64,000 nucleotides of DNA. Origin: Aquabacterium sp. OR-4. GTDB taxonomy: Bacteria > Pseudomonadota > Gammaproteobacteria > Burkholderiales > Burkholderiaceae_C. Below, piece by piece: positions 55,122 to 63,098 of this stretch (within the stretch, counting starts at the first letter, position 1; each line of letters opens with the position of its first letter). The position numbers and the translations under genes were made by a program. The DNA is taken from assembly GCF_025290835.2 (NCBI RefSeq), contig NZ_JAOCQD020000003.1:682001-746000 (forward strand). Direction: 5' to 3'. The notes under the pieces are model-generated. The model was given only the letters and a program-made list of their open reading frames with translations. It ran no database searches and had not been told where the DNA came from.

Positions 55122-55883
55122 ATGAGCACTGTCAACAACAAGTACGCCCTGGTCACGGGCGCCAGTTCCGGCATCGGCCGCGCCTGCGCCCTGGGCCTGC
55201 TGGCCGAGGGCTGGACCGTGGCCCTGGTGGGCCGCCGTGCCGATGCGCTGGCCGAAACCGCCGCGGCGGCCGGTGCGGCCGCCAGCCGCGCCCATGCCCT
55301 GCCCTGCGATGTGAGCGACGAACACGCGGTGGCCGCGTTGTTCGACACCGTGCGCCAGCGCTTCGGCCGGCTCGACCTGCTGTTCAACAACGCCGGCGTG
55401 TCGCTGCCCAACACCTTGCCGGGCGATCTGTCGGCCAGCGAGTGGCGGCGCGCGGTGGATGTCAACCTGCACGGCATGTTCTTCTGCCTGTCGGCGGCCT
55501 TCAGGCAGATGCAGACGCAAACGCCGCAGGGCGGGCGCATCATCAACAACGGCTCGATCTCCGCCCATGTGCCGCGGCCCGGCACCATTGCCTACACGGC
55601 CACCAAGCATGCGGTGAGCGGCCTGACCCGCGCCGCCGCGCTGGACGGCCGCAACTTCGACATCGCCGTGGGCCAGATCGACATCGGCAACGTGGCCAGC
55701 GACATGACGCTGAAGATGGCCGCCGGCGTGCCCCAGCCCGATGGCAGCGTGCGCCCCGAGGCGCGCATGGACATGGGCTCGCTGGTCGAGACCTTCATGG
55801 CCATGACCCGCCTGCCGCTGAGCGCCAATGTGCTGTTCACCACCGTGATGGCCACCAGGATGCCCTTCGTGGGCCGTGGCTGA
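55122..55883 (+). CDS. SDR family oxidoreductase
   Basis: A 253-residue classical SDR with start ATG at 55122. It has TGASSGIGRACALG, LFNNAG, the catalytic Ser in NNGSISAHV and the YTATKHAVSG pair. Glycine-rich cofactor binding with no acidic residue after beta2 suggests NADP or dual use. It lies 12 bp after the dehydratase gene, clearly in the operon. It probably oxidises an aldose or a keto acid of the same pathway. Confidence 0.87.
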   Translation: MSTVNNKYALVTGASSGIGRACALGLLAEGWTVALVGRRADALAETAAAAGAAASRAHALPCDVSDEHAVAALFDTVRQRFGRLDLLFNNAGVSLPNTLPGDLSASEWRRAVDVNLHGMFFCLSAAFRQMQTQTPQGGRIINNGSISAHVPRPGTIAYTATKHAVSGLTRAAALDGRNFDIAVGQIDIGNVASDMTLKMAAGVPQPDGSVRPEARMDMGSLVETFMAMTRLPLSANVLFTTVMATRMPFVGRG

Positions 55884-55902
55884 CCGTTCACCAAGGCCCG
55901 AC

Positions 55903-56928
55903 ATGACCCTCGCCTGCCAGATCCACGCCGCGCACGACCTGCGCCTGGTTGATGAAGCCCCGCCTGAACTGGGCCCGCACGATGTGCGCCTGCGCCTGGG
56001 CGCCGGCGGCATCTGCGGCTCCGACCTGCACTACTACACCCATGGCCGGGTGGGCGCGTTCACGGTGCGCCAGCCGCTGGTACCAGGGCACGAGGCCTCG
56101 GGGGTGGTGGATGCGGTGGGCAGCGCCGTCACGCGGGTGCAGGCCGGTGACCGCGTGGCCTGCAACCCCTCGCATGCCTGCGGCCGCTGCAGCTACTGCC
56201 GCGCCGGCCGCGGCAACCTGTGCCGCAGCATGTTCTTCCTGGGCAGCGCCAGCGTTTTTCCGCATGCGCAGGGCATGTTCCGCGAGCGTTTCGTGCTGGG
56301 CGAGGCCCAGCTCACGCCCATCACCGAGGCCCACATCAGCCTGGGCGAGATCGCCTGCGCCGAGCCGCTGTCGATCGGTCTGCATGCCATCCACCGCGCC
56401 GGGCCGGTGCTGGGCGAGACGGTGTTCATCACCGGCGGCGGCACCATCGGCTGCATGACGGCGCTGGCCGCGCGCCTGGCCGGCGCGGCGCGCGTGATCG
56501 TGGCCGATGTGCAGCCGCGCGCGCTCGAGGTGGCGCTGCAGTGCGGTGCCGACGAAGTGCTGCGCAGCGACCAGGTCGACATCGCGGCCTGGGCCGATGT
56601 GGCCGAGGTCAGCCTCGAGTGCGCCGGCCACCCCGGTGCGCTGCTGAGCTGCCTGACGGTCACCCAGCGCGGCGGCCGCATCATCCAGGTGGGCACGCTG
56701 CCCGACGAGATCGCGTTTCCGGCCAACAAGATCATGGCCCGCGAGCTGGACTACCGCGGCGTGTTTCGCGCCCACCTGGCCTTTGACTGGGCGGTGCAGG
56801 CCATCCGCAGCCGGCGTGTGGATGTGCGCCCGCTGATCAGCGCCCAACTGCCGCTCAGCCGTGCGCAAGAGGCCTTCGACCTGGCACTCGACAAGACCCG
56901 CAGCACCAAGGTGCAGCTGGTGACCTGA
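55903..56928 (+). CDS. L-idonate 5-dehydrogenase-like zinc alcohol dehydrogenase
   Basis: A 341-residue medium-chain dehydrogenase with start ATG at 55903 (MTLACQIHA). GICGSDLHYYTHGRVGAFTV is the characteristic L-idonate/sorbitol-type segment. PGHEASG and a four-cysteine structural-zinc loop (CGRCSYCRAGRGNLC) follow, then the cofactor motif ITGGGTIGCM. It is likely to oxidise a secondary alcohol of a sugar acid (for example L-idonate to 5-ketogluconate). It sits in the middle of the operon. Confidence 0.88.
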   Translation: MTLACQIHAAHDLRLVDEAPPELGPHDVRLRLGAGGICGSDLHYYTHGRVGAFTVRQPLVPGHEASGVVDAVGSAVTRVQAGDRVACNPSHACGRCSYCRAGRGNLCRSMFFLGSASVFPHAQGMFRERFVLGEAQLTPITEAHISLGEIACAEPLSIGLHAIHRAGPVLGETVFITGGGTIGCMTALAARLAGAARVIVADVQPRALEVALQCGADEVLRSDQVDIAAWADVAEVSLECAGHPGALLSCLTVTQRGGRIIQVGTLPDEIAFPANKIMARELDYRGVFRAHLAFDWAVQAIRSRRVDVRPLISAQLPLSRAQEAFDLALDKTRSTKVQLVT

Positions 56929-57006
56929 CCCACCCGCCGAAGCGCCGGCGTCGGCTGGGCTGCTTCGCCGACCTGCCCTGACTTCCACGCTGGAGACCCC
57001 GATCCC

Positions 57007-57789
57007 ATGACCACGACCCAGCCCGGCCGCCTGGCCGGCAAGACCGCCCTCGTCACCGCCGCCGGCCAGGGCATCGGCCGCGCCACCGCGCTGGCCTATG
57101 CGGCCCAAGGTGCGCGCGTGATCGCCACCGACATCAACACCGCGCTGCTCGACAGCCTGGCCGCCGAGCTGGCGGGCCTGGGCCCGGGCCACGCCGTGCA
57201 GCGCCTGGATGTGACCGACCCCGAGGCGATCCGCGCGCTGGCCCAGGCCCACCCGCAGGTGAACGTGCTGTTCAACGGCGCGGGCTTTGTGCACGCCGGC
57301 AGCGTGCTGCAGTGCACCGAGGCCGATTTCGACATGGCCGTGACGCTGAACGTGCGCTCGATGTTCCGCACCATCCAGGCCTTTGCACCGGCCATGCTGG
57401 CGGCCGGTGGTGGCGCCATCGTCAACGTGGCCTCGGTGGCCGGCAGCATCAAGGGTGCGCCCAACCGCTTCATCTACGGCACCACCAAGGCGGCCATCAT
57501 CGGCCTGACCAAGGCAGTGGCGGCCGACTTCATCACCCAGGGCGTGCGCTGCAACGCCATCTGCCCGGGCACGGTGGAGTCGCCCAGCCTGCGTGACCGC
57601 ATCGCCGCCCAGGCCGCCGCCAGCGGCCAGACGCTTGCGCAGGTGGAGGCCGCCTTCGTGGCCCGCCAGCCCATGGGACGCCTGGGCCAGGTGAGCGAGA
57701 TCGCCGCGCTGGCGGTGTACCTGGCCAGCGATGAATCCTCCTTCACCACCGGCACGGCCCAAGTCATTGACGGCGGCTGGAGCAACTGA
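57007..57789 (+). CDS. SDR, 2-keto-3-deoxy-L-fuconate dehydrogenase-like
   Basis: A 260-residue SDR with ATG 57007 after GGAG. It has TAAGQGIGRATALA, LFNGAG in place of NNAG, the catalytic Ser in NVASVAGSIKG and the YGTTKAAIIG pair. RFIYGTTKAAIIGLTKAVAAD and GTVESPSLRDRI match the BDH2/DHRS6-like subgroup that oxidises 2-keto-3-deoxy-L-fuconate or -rhamnonate at C4. The product would be hydrolysed by the FAH-family enzyme encoded next, which supports the assignment. Confidence 0.85.
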   Translation: MTTTQPGRLAGKTALVTAAGQGIGRATALAYAAQGARVIATDINTALLDSLAAELAGLGPGHAVQRLDVTDPEAIRALAQAHPQVNVLFNGAGFVHAGSVLQCTEADFDMAVTLNVRSMFRTIQAFAPAMLAAGGGAIVNVASVAGSIKGAPNRFIYGTTKAAIIGLTKAVAADFITQGVRCNAICPGTVESPSLRDRIAAQAAASGQTLAQVEAAFVARQPMGRLGQVSEIAALAVYLASDESSFTTGTAQVIDGGWSN

Positions 57790-57814
57790 CCTCTCTCGAC
57801 AGAAAGCACCGAGC

Positions 57815-58678
57815 ATGAAACTCCTCCGCCACGGCCCGCGCGCCAACCCCAAACCCGGCCTGCTCGATGCGCAGGGCCAGGTGCGTGACCTGTCGGGCCT
57901 GATCGGCGACATCACGCCGGCCACGCTGTCGCCCTCGTCGCTGGCGGCGCTGGCCAGCATGGACGCCGCCACGCTGCCGGTGGTGCCGCAAGGCGAGCTG
58001 CAGGTGCCGTTCACCGGCATGAGCAAGTTCATCGCCATCGGCGTGAACTACGCCGACCACGCGGCCGAATCCAACCTGCCCATCCCGGCCGAGCCCATCG
58101 TGTTCCAGAAGACGGTCGAAAGCGCCGTGGGCTGCAACCACCCGGTGGTGCTGCCCAAGGGCTCGGTGAAGACCGACTGGGAGGTCGAGCTGGGTGTGGT
58201 GATCGGCAGCCGCGCGCGCTACGTGGCCGAGGCCGATGCGCTGCAGCATGTGGCCGGCTACTGCGTGATCAACGACGTGTCCGAGCGCGAGTACCAGATC
58301 GAGCGCGGCGGCACCTGGGACAAGGGCAAGGGCTGCGACACCTTCGGCCCCATCGGCCCCTGGCTGGTGACCGCCGACGAGGTGGGTGACCCGCAGAACC
58401 TGGCCATGTGGCTGGAGGTGAACGGCCATCGCTACCAGAACGGCAACACCAAGACGATGATCTTCTCGGTGGCCAAGATCGTGGCCTACGTCAGCCAGTT
58501 CATGACCCTGAACCCCGGCGACGTGATCACCACCGGCACGCCGCCGGGCGTGGGCATGGGCGTCAAGCCCAACCCCGTGTTCCTGAAGGCCGGCGACGTG
58601 ATCCGCCTGGGCATCGAGAAGCTGGGCGAGCAGCAGCAGACCGTGCACGCCTGGGATGCGGCCCTGATCGACCGCTGA
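57815..58678 (+). CDS. Fumarylacetoacetate hydrolase family protein
   Basis: A 287-residue FAH-fold enzyme with start ATG at 57815. It has KFIAIGVNYADHAAE, the metal-binding WEVELGVVIGSRARY and NDVSEREYQ, DTFGPIGPWLV, and the late motif ITTGTPPGVGMG. In non-phosphorylative L-fucose/L-rhamnose routes such proteins cleave a 2,4-diketo-3-deoxy acid to pyruvate plus a hydroxyacid. The adjacent SDR gene makes this role likely. A ureidoglycolate or acylpyruvate hydrolase is the alternative. Confidence 0.9.
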   Translation: MKLLRHGPRANPKPGLLDAQGQVRDLSGLIGDITPATLSPSSLAALASMDAATLPVVPQGELQVPFTGMSKFIAIGVNYADHAAESNLPIPAEPIVFQKTVESAVGCNHPVVLPKGSVKTDWEVELGVVIGSRARYVAEADALQHVAGYCVINDVSEREYQIERGGTWDKGKGCDTFGPIGPWLVTADEVGDPQNLAMWLEVNGHRYQNGNTKTMIFSVAKIVAYVSQFMTLNPGDVITTGTPPGVGMGVKPNPVFLKAGDVIRLGIEKLGEQQQTVHAWDAALIDR

Positions 58679-58699
58679 CCGCACCGCAAGGCATCGCCC

Positions 58700-60229
58700 A
58701 TGAGCACCGGTCCCGTGATCCGCATCCATGCCGATGACAATGTCGTCATCGCGCGCCAGCAATTGGTGGGCGGCCTGGCGCTGCCGGCCGAGGGCATCAC
58801 CGTGGCCGGCCTGGTGCCGCCAGGCCACAAGCTGGCCACGCAGCCCATCCGGCAGGGCCAGCCGGTTCGGCGCTACGGCCAGATCATCGGCAGCGCCACG
58901 CGCGACATCGCGGCCGGCGAGCATGTGCACACGCACAACCTGGCCTTCAGCGCCTTCGAGCGCGCCCACGAGCCTGGCGCCGCGGCCACGCCCACCGCCT
59001 ATGAGGCGGCGCCGGCCAGCTTCATGGGCATCGTGCGCGCCGATGGCCGCGTGGCCACGCGCAACTACATCGGCGTGCTCACCAGCGTGAACTGCTCGGC
59101 CACCGCGGCGCGGGCGATTGCCGACCACTTCCGGCGCGACATCCGACCGGAGGCCCTGGCCGACTATCCCAACGTCGACGGTGTGGTGGCGCTGACCCAC
59201 GGCATGGGCTGCGCCACCGCCAGCGACGGCGAAGAACTGCAGGTGCTGCGGCGCACGCTGGGCGGCTATGCCCGGCACCCCAACTTTGCCGCCGTGCTGG
59301 TGGTGGGCCTGGGCTGCGAGACCAACCAGATCCAGGGCCTGATCGCGCAGGAAGGCTTGCAGGAGGGTGCGAAGCTGGCCGCCTTCAGCATTCAAGACAC
59401 CGGCGGCACGGCCAAGACCGTGGCGCGTGGCATCGAACTGGTGAAGGCCATGCTGCCCGAGGCCAACCGCGTGACGCGCCAGCCGGTGCCGGCCCGTCAC
59501 CTGGTGGTGGGCCTGCAGTGCGGCGGATCGGACGGCTACAGCGGCATCAGCGCCAACCCGGCGCTGGGCGCCGCGGTGGACCGCCTGGTGCGCCACGGCG
59601 GCACCGCCATCCTCAGCGAGACGCCCGAGATCTACGGCGGCGAGCACCTGCTCACCCGCCGCGCCGTGAGCGCCGAGGTGGCCGCCAAGCTGCTGCAGCG
59701 CATTGCCTGGTGGGAGGCCTACACCGCGCGCAACCAGATGCAGATGGACAACAACCCCTCGGCCGGCAACAAGGCCGGCGGGCTGACCACCATCCTCGAA
59801 AAAAGCCTGGGCGCCATCGCCAAGAGCGGCACCACCAACCTGGTGGACGTGGTCGAGTACGCGCAGGCCGTCACCGCCCAGGGCTTCGTGTACATGGACA
59901 CGCCGGGCTATGACCCGGTGTCGGCCACCGGCCAGGTGGCCGGCGGCGCCAACCTGATCTGCTTTACCACCGGGCGCGGCTCGGCCTATGGCTGTGCGCC
60001 CAGCCCGAGCCTGAAGCTCTCGACCAACAACGCGCTGTACACGCGCCAGGCCGACGACATCGACATCAACTGCGGCGACATCGTCGAGGGCGCCGAGACG
60101 GTGGACCAGGCCGGCGAGCGCATCTTCCGCATGATGTTGGCGGCGGCTTCGGGCGAGAAGACCAAGAGCGAGCTGCACGGCTACGGCCAGAACGAGTTCG
60201 TGCCCTGGCAACTCGGCGCCGTGATGTGA
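58700..60229 (+). CDS. UxaA family dehydratase (altronate/galactarate type)
   Basis: A 509-residue enzyme with start ATG at 58700. The N-terminal SAF-like domain (IRIHADDNVVIARQQL) precedes the UxaA core with FMGIVRADGRVATRNYIGVL, HGMGCATASDGEELQ, VGLGCETNQIQG and LQCGGSDGYSGISANPALG. FTTGRGSAYGCAPSPSLKLS lies near the C-terminus. The family dehydrates D-altronate, D-galactarate or related acids with Fe2+. Its presence beside an IlvD-type dehydratase gene means the cluster could handle two substrates. It is followed by two strong hairpins. Confidence 0.92.
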   Translation: MSTGPVIRIHADDNVVIARQQLVGGLALPAEGITVAGLVPPGHKLATQPIRQGQPVRRYGQIIGSATRDIAAGEHVHTHNLAFSAFERAHEPGAAATPTAYEAAPASFMGIVRADGRVATRNYIGVLTSVNCSATAARAIADHFRRDIRPEALADYPNVDGVVALTHGMGCATASDGEELQVLRRTLGGYARHPNFAAVLVVGLGCETNQIQGLIAQEGLQEGAKLAAFSIQDTGGTAKTVARGIELVKAMLPEANRVTRQPVPARHLVVGLQCGGSDGYSGISANPALGAAVDRLVRHGGTAILSETPEIYGGEHLLTRRAVSAEVAAKLLQRIAWWEAYTARNQMQMDNNPSAGNKAGGLTTILEKSLGAIAKSGTTNLVDVVEYAQAVTAQGFVYMDTPGYDPVSATGQVAGGANLICFTTGRGSAYGCAPSPSLKLSTNNALYTRQADDIDINCGDIVEGAETVDQAGERIFRMMLAAASGEKTKSELHGYGQNEFVPWQLGAVM

Positions 60230-60242
60230 CCCGACAGCACCC

Positions 60243-60279
60243 GGCCTCGCAGGTCTGCGAGGCCACCCGCCGGGCGGGT
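60243..60279 (+). terminator. Two tandem hairpins after the uxaA-like gene
   Basis: A perfect 10-bp stem GGCCTCGCAG/CTGCGAGGCC (60243-60264) is followed at once by ACCCGCC/GGCGGGT (60265-60279). They probably end or attenuate the operon before the Ldh-family gene. Confidence 0.6.
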
Positions 60280-60335
60280 GGGCCGGCCGGCTTCGGGCGG
60301 CCCAGCGCGCGTCCGGCCCTTCTTCGATCAGCCTC

Positions 60336-61472
60336 ATGAGCCATCCCATTGCTGCCGGGTCGATCCCGGTTCAACACGACACGCTGCGCACCTGGGCCAG
60401 CGCCTGCCTGCAGGCCGTGGACATGCCGCCCGACGACGCGGCCGAGCTGGCCGACAGCCTGGTGCAGACCAGCCTGTGGGGCGTGGACAGCCACGGCATC
60501 GCCCGGCTCACCCACTACCTCGACCGGCTGAGCCGCGGCTCGATCAAGGCCAGGCCGCAGCTGCAGATCACCCGCAGCGGGCCGTGCACGGCCCAGGTGG
60601 CGGGTGATGCCGGCCAGGGCATCGTGGTGGCGCACAAGGCCAACCGCCTGGCCATGGAGATCGCGCGCGAGAACGGCATCGCGGCCGTGGGAGTGAACGA
60701 TTCGTCGCACTGCGGCGCCATCGGGCTGTACACCCGCGCCGCGGCACGCCAGGGCTTCGTGGCCTTCGCGTTCACGCATGCCGACAGCATTGCGGCGCCG
60801 CACGGCGGCACGCGGCCCTTCTTCGGCACCAACCCGATCAGCATCGCGTTCCCCCGGGCCCGGGCCGGCGCCGAGCCGCCTCAAGACGGCCCGGTTCCCC
60901 TTGGGGGGCAGGCGCAGGGCGCCGTGGGGGCTGACCTCTATGGTGAACCCACCTGCCTGGACATGGCCACCACCTCGATCCCCTGGAACCGGGTGATGAA
61001 CGCCCGGCGCGAGGGCCACCCGCTGCCACCCGATGTGGCCATCGACGGCCAGGGCCGGCCCACCACCGATGCCGACGCCGCCATCGCCGTCACGCCGCTG
61101 GGCGGCGAGCAGTACGGCCACAAGGGCTATGCCATGGCGCTGATGGTCGACCTGCTGTGCGGGCCGCTGAACGGCGCACCGTTCGGCGCCCACATTCCGC
61201 CGATGTTCAAGGATCTGGACGCGCCGCGGCGCATCGGCGCGTTTTTCATCGTCATCGATCCGGCACGCTTTGCCGGCGGCGCGATGCTGGCCGCCGTGGT
61301 GGCGCAGCTGGCCGGCGAGCTGGCCGCCGAGCCCGGCAGCCCACGTTTGCCCGGCGACCCCGAGCGCGACCATGATCGGCAGCGCCGCGCCCAGGGCATT
61401 CCCATCGAGCCGGCGCTGGCCGAGCAGATGCGCGCCTGGAGCACGCGGCTGGGCGTGACGCCGCCGCTGTAG
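60336..61472 (+). CDS. Ldh family (malate/L-lactate/ureidoglycolate) oxidoreductase
   Basis: A 378-residue enzyme with start ATG at 60336. It has the family motifs LWGVDSHGIARLTHYL, VGVNDSSHCGAIGLYT, FTHADSIAAPHGGTRPFFGTNP and KGYAMALMVDLLCG. These NAD(P)-dependent enzymes use malate, lactate or 2,3-diketo-sugar acids. An in-frame stretch of about 25-30 residues (near 173-203, AEPPQDGPVPLGGQAQG) interrupts the usual AFP...LDMATT sequence and is encoded by a copy of the GC-rich hairpin repeat. The enzyme is otherwise complete. Confidence 0.9.
   Translation: MSHPIAAGSIPVQHDTLRTWASACLQAVDMPPDDAAELADSLVQTSLWGVDSHGIARLTHYLDRLSRGSIKARPQLQITRSGPCTAQVAGDAGQGIVVAHKANRLAMEIARENGIAAVGVNDSSHCGAIGLYTRAAARQGFVAFAFTHADSIAAPHGGTRPFFGTNPISIAFPRARAGAEPPQDGPVPLGGQAQGAVGADLYGEPTCLDMATTSIPWNRVMNARREGHPLPPDVAIDGQGRPTTDADAAIAVTPLGGEQYGHKGYAMALMVDLLCGPLNGAPFGAHIPPMFKDLDAPRRIGAFFIVIDPARFAGGAMLAAVVAQLAGELAAEPGSPRLPGDPERDHDRQRRAQGIPIEPALAEQMRAWSTRLGVTPPL
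60871..60941. repeat. GC-rich hairpin repeat inserted in frame in the Ldh gene (copy 3)
   Basis: CCGCCTCAAGACGGCCCGG and TTCCCCTTGGGGGGCAGGCGC...GCGCCGTGGGGG follow the hairpin plan of the copies at 5968 and 50691. Unlike them it lies inside a coding region, where it adds residues not found in the family core. Confidence 0.6.
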
Positions 61473-61497
61473 CCCGCGCATCGTGTCCAATCGGGCC

Positions 61498-61746
61498 ATG
61501 CCCGACGATCTGACCGACCTGACCGACCCCATTGACCCCACCGACCACCGGCTGACCGAGCTGGAGATCAAGCTCAGCTACGCCGAAGACGCGCTCGACC
61601 GCCTCAACGAGGTGATCGTGCGCCAGCAGACCCAGATCGACGCCCTGGTGCGCGAGGTGCTGTCGCTGCGCAGCCAGGCGGGCTCGGCCGATGCGGGCAG
61701 TGGCGCGATGCGCAGCCTGCGCGACGAGTTGCCGCCGCACTATTGA
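61498..61746 (+). CDS. slyX: SlyX family protein
   Basis: An 82-residue protein with ATG 61498; a GTG at 61483 is an alternative start. The coiled-coil core (TELEIKLSYAEDALDRLNEV, VRQQTQIDALVREVL) and the terminal LPPHY are characteristic of SlyX. The role of SlyX is poorly defined. The DNA encoding its C-terminus is the first unit of a 19-bp tandem repeat. Confidence 0.9.
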   Translation: MPDDLTDLTDPIDPTDHRLTELEIKLSYAEDALDRLNEVIVRQQTQIDALVREVLSLRSQAGSADAGSGAMRSLRDELPPHY

Positions 61747-61781
61747 GTTGCCGCCGCACTATTGAGTTGCCGCCGCACGAC
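61726..61781. repeat. 19-bp tandem repeat at the slyX 3' end
   Basis: Two full copies and one near-full copy of GAGTTGCCGCCGCACTATT. The first encodes the conserved PPHY end of SlyX including the stop, so the following copies are duplicated gene termini. Confidence 0.93.
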
Positions 61782-61916
61782 TGAGCCGGTGGGCGGGGCG
61801 GCGGGCCGAGCGCGCGCACGGCCGGCTGTCCCCGGGTTGACTGCGCACCAGGCCCTCGATCACCGACGCTCGGCGCTTTGCTGTCCGTGGCCGCGCAGGC
61901 GGCCTGCCCTGTGCCT

Positions 61917-62849
61917 GTGATCACCCTTGCCACGCGTTGGCGCAGCCTGTCCGAGCGGGCCGTGCGGCGCACCGCCCACTGGAGCCCCACCACCCGCGGC
62001 CTGCTGTGGGTCAGCAGTTCGGGCCTGATCTTCAGCATGCTCAATGCCGTGATGCGCGGGCTCACGCAGCAGGTCGATCCGTTCCAGGCGCAGTTTCTGC
62101 GCTACTTCGTCGGCCTGCTGGTGCTGCTGCCGGTGGTGTTGCCGGCCGGCTGGGCGGCCTATCGGCCCAAGGACGTGACGGCGCAGTTCACCCGCGGTGC
62201 GGTGCACACCCTGGGCCTGGGCCTGTGGTTCATGGCCTTGCCGCGCATTCCGCTGGCCGACATGACCGCCATCGGCTTCACCGGGCCGATCTTCATCATG
62301 ATCGGCGCGTGGCTGGTGTTCCACGAGCCCATGCGCTGGGAGCGCTGGCTGGCCACGCTGCTGGGCTTTGGCGGCGTGCTGATCATCGTGGGGCCCAAGC
62401 TGTCGGGCTCGGGCGGGGTGTGGCACCTGGTGATGCTGGCCTCGGCGCCGGTGTTCGCAGCCTCGTTCCTGCTGACCAAGGCCATGACCCGGCACGAGAG
62501 CGCGGGCGTGATCCTCGTCTGGCAGTCGATCAGCGTGTCGGTCATCAGCCTGCCGCTGGCCCTGTGGCACTGGCAGTCGCTGAGCCTGGTGCAGTGGGGC
62601 CTGTTCGGGCTGTGCGGCGTGCTGGGCAGCGCGGGCCACTACTGCCTGACCCGCGGTTTTGCCGCGGCCGACATCTCGGCCACGCAGTCGGCTCGGTTTC
62701 TCGACCTGGTGTGGTCGGCGGTGATGGGCTGGCTGCTGTTTGCCGATCTGCCCAGCGCGGCCACGCTGCTGGGCGGCAGCGTGATCAGTGCCGCCACGGT
62801 GTGGCTGGCGCGGCGGGAATCCCTGCGGCGCCAAGGCGCCGCAACTTAG
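61917..62849 (+). CDS. EamA/DMT family transporter
   Basis: A membrane protein of ~310 residues. GTG 61917 is a plausible start; a TTG at 61878 is in frame. About ten hydrophobic helices form two EamA repeats: LLWVSSSGLIFSMLNAVMRG and, in the second half, APVFAASFLLTKAMTRHESA. The family exports amino acids or metabolites. The stop codon is inside the first unit of a 31-bp repeat. Confidence 0.88.
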   Translation: MITLATRWRSLSERAVRRTAHWSPTTRGLLWVSSSGLIFSMLNAVMRGLTQQVDPFQAQFLRYFVGLLVLLPVVLPAGWAAYRPKDVTAQFTRGAVHTLGLGLWFMALPRIPLADMTAIGFTGPIFIMIGAWLVFHEPMRWERWLATLLGFGGVLIIVGPKLSGSGGVWHLVMLASAPVFAASFLLTKAMTRHESAGVILVWQSISVSVISLPLALWHWQSLSLVQWGLFGLCGVLGSAGHYCLTRGFAAADISATQSARFLDLVWSAVMGWLLFADLPSAATLLGGSVISAATVWLARRESLRRQGAAT

Positions 62850-62921
62850 GCAGGCCGGGCGCCAAGGCGCCGCAACTTAGGCAGGCCGGGCGCCAAGGCG
62901 CCGCAGCTTAGGCAGGCCGGG
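62829..62921. repeat. 31-bp tandem repeat at the EamA gene 3' end
   Basis: Three copies of a 31-bp unit (CGCCAAGGCGCCGCAACTTA plus 11 bases), the last with one change. The first contains the TAG stop. The rest of the 250-bp gap up to the chemotaxis gene shows nothing else. Confidence 0.93.
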
Positions 62922-63098
62922 CGCCTTGGCTCCCTGGCCGCCTGGGCCGTGCGCTAGTTCACGGTCTGGCCGGTGTGTGCACTCCATGCCGGCGATCGGG
63001 GGGCCGAAGACAAAGCCATGGATCGTCCACGGCGCAAGGGCAGTTGCGCGCTGGTGAGACCGATCACGCCTTGTCGTTCAACGTTTGAAAGCCTTCTC

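Noticed and set aside
52209..56012. Open frames antisense to the rightward sugar-acid operon extending the 2-hydroxyacid dehydrogenase to over 1200 codons
   Set aside because: The extension runs opposite to clear family genes (IlvD/EDD, SDR). Long antisense frames are expected at ~70% GC, and the GTG with a Shine-Dalgarno sequence at 53219 gives the normal length.
57764..60349. 861-codon antisense frame
   Set aside because: It is the shadow of the FAH-family and UxaA genes, low-complexity in His, Gly and Ala, with no domain.
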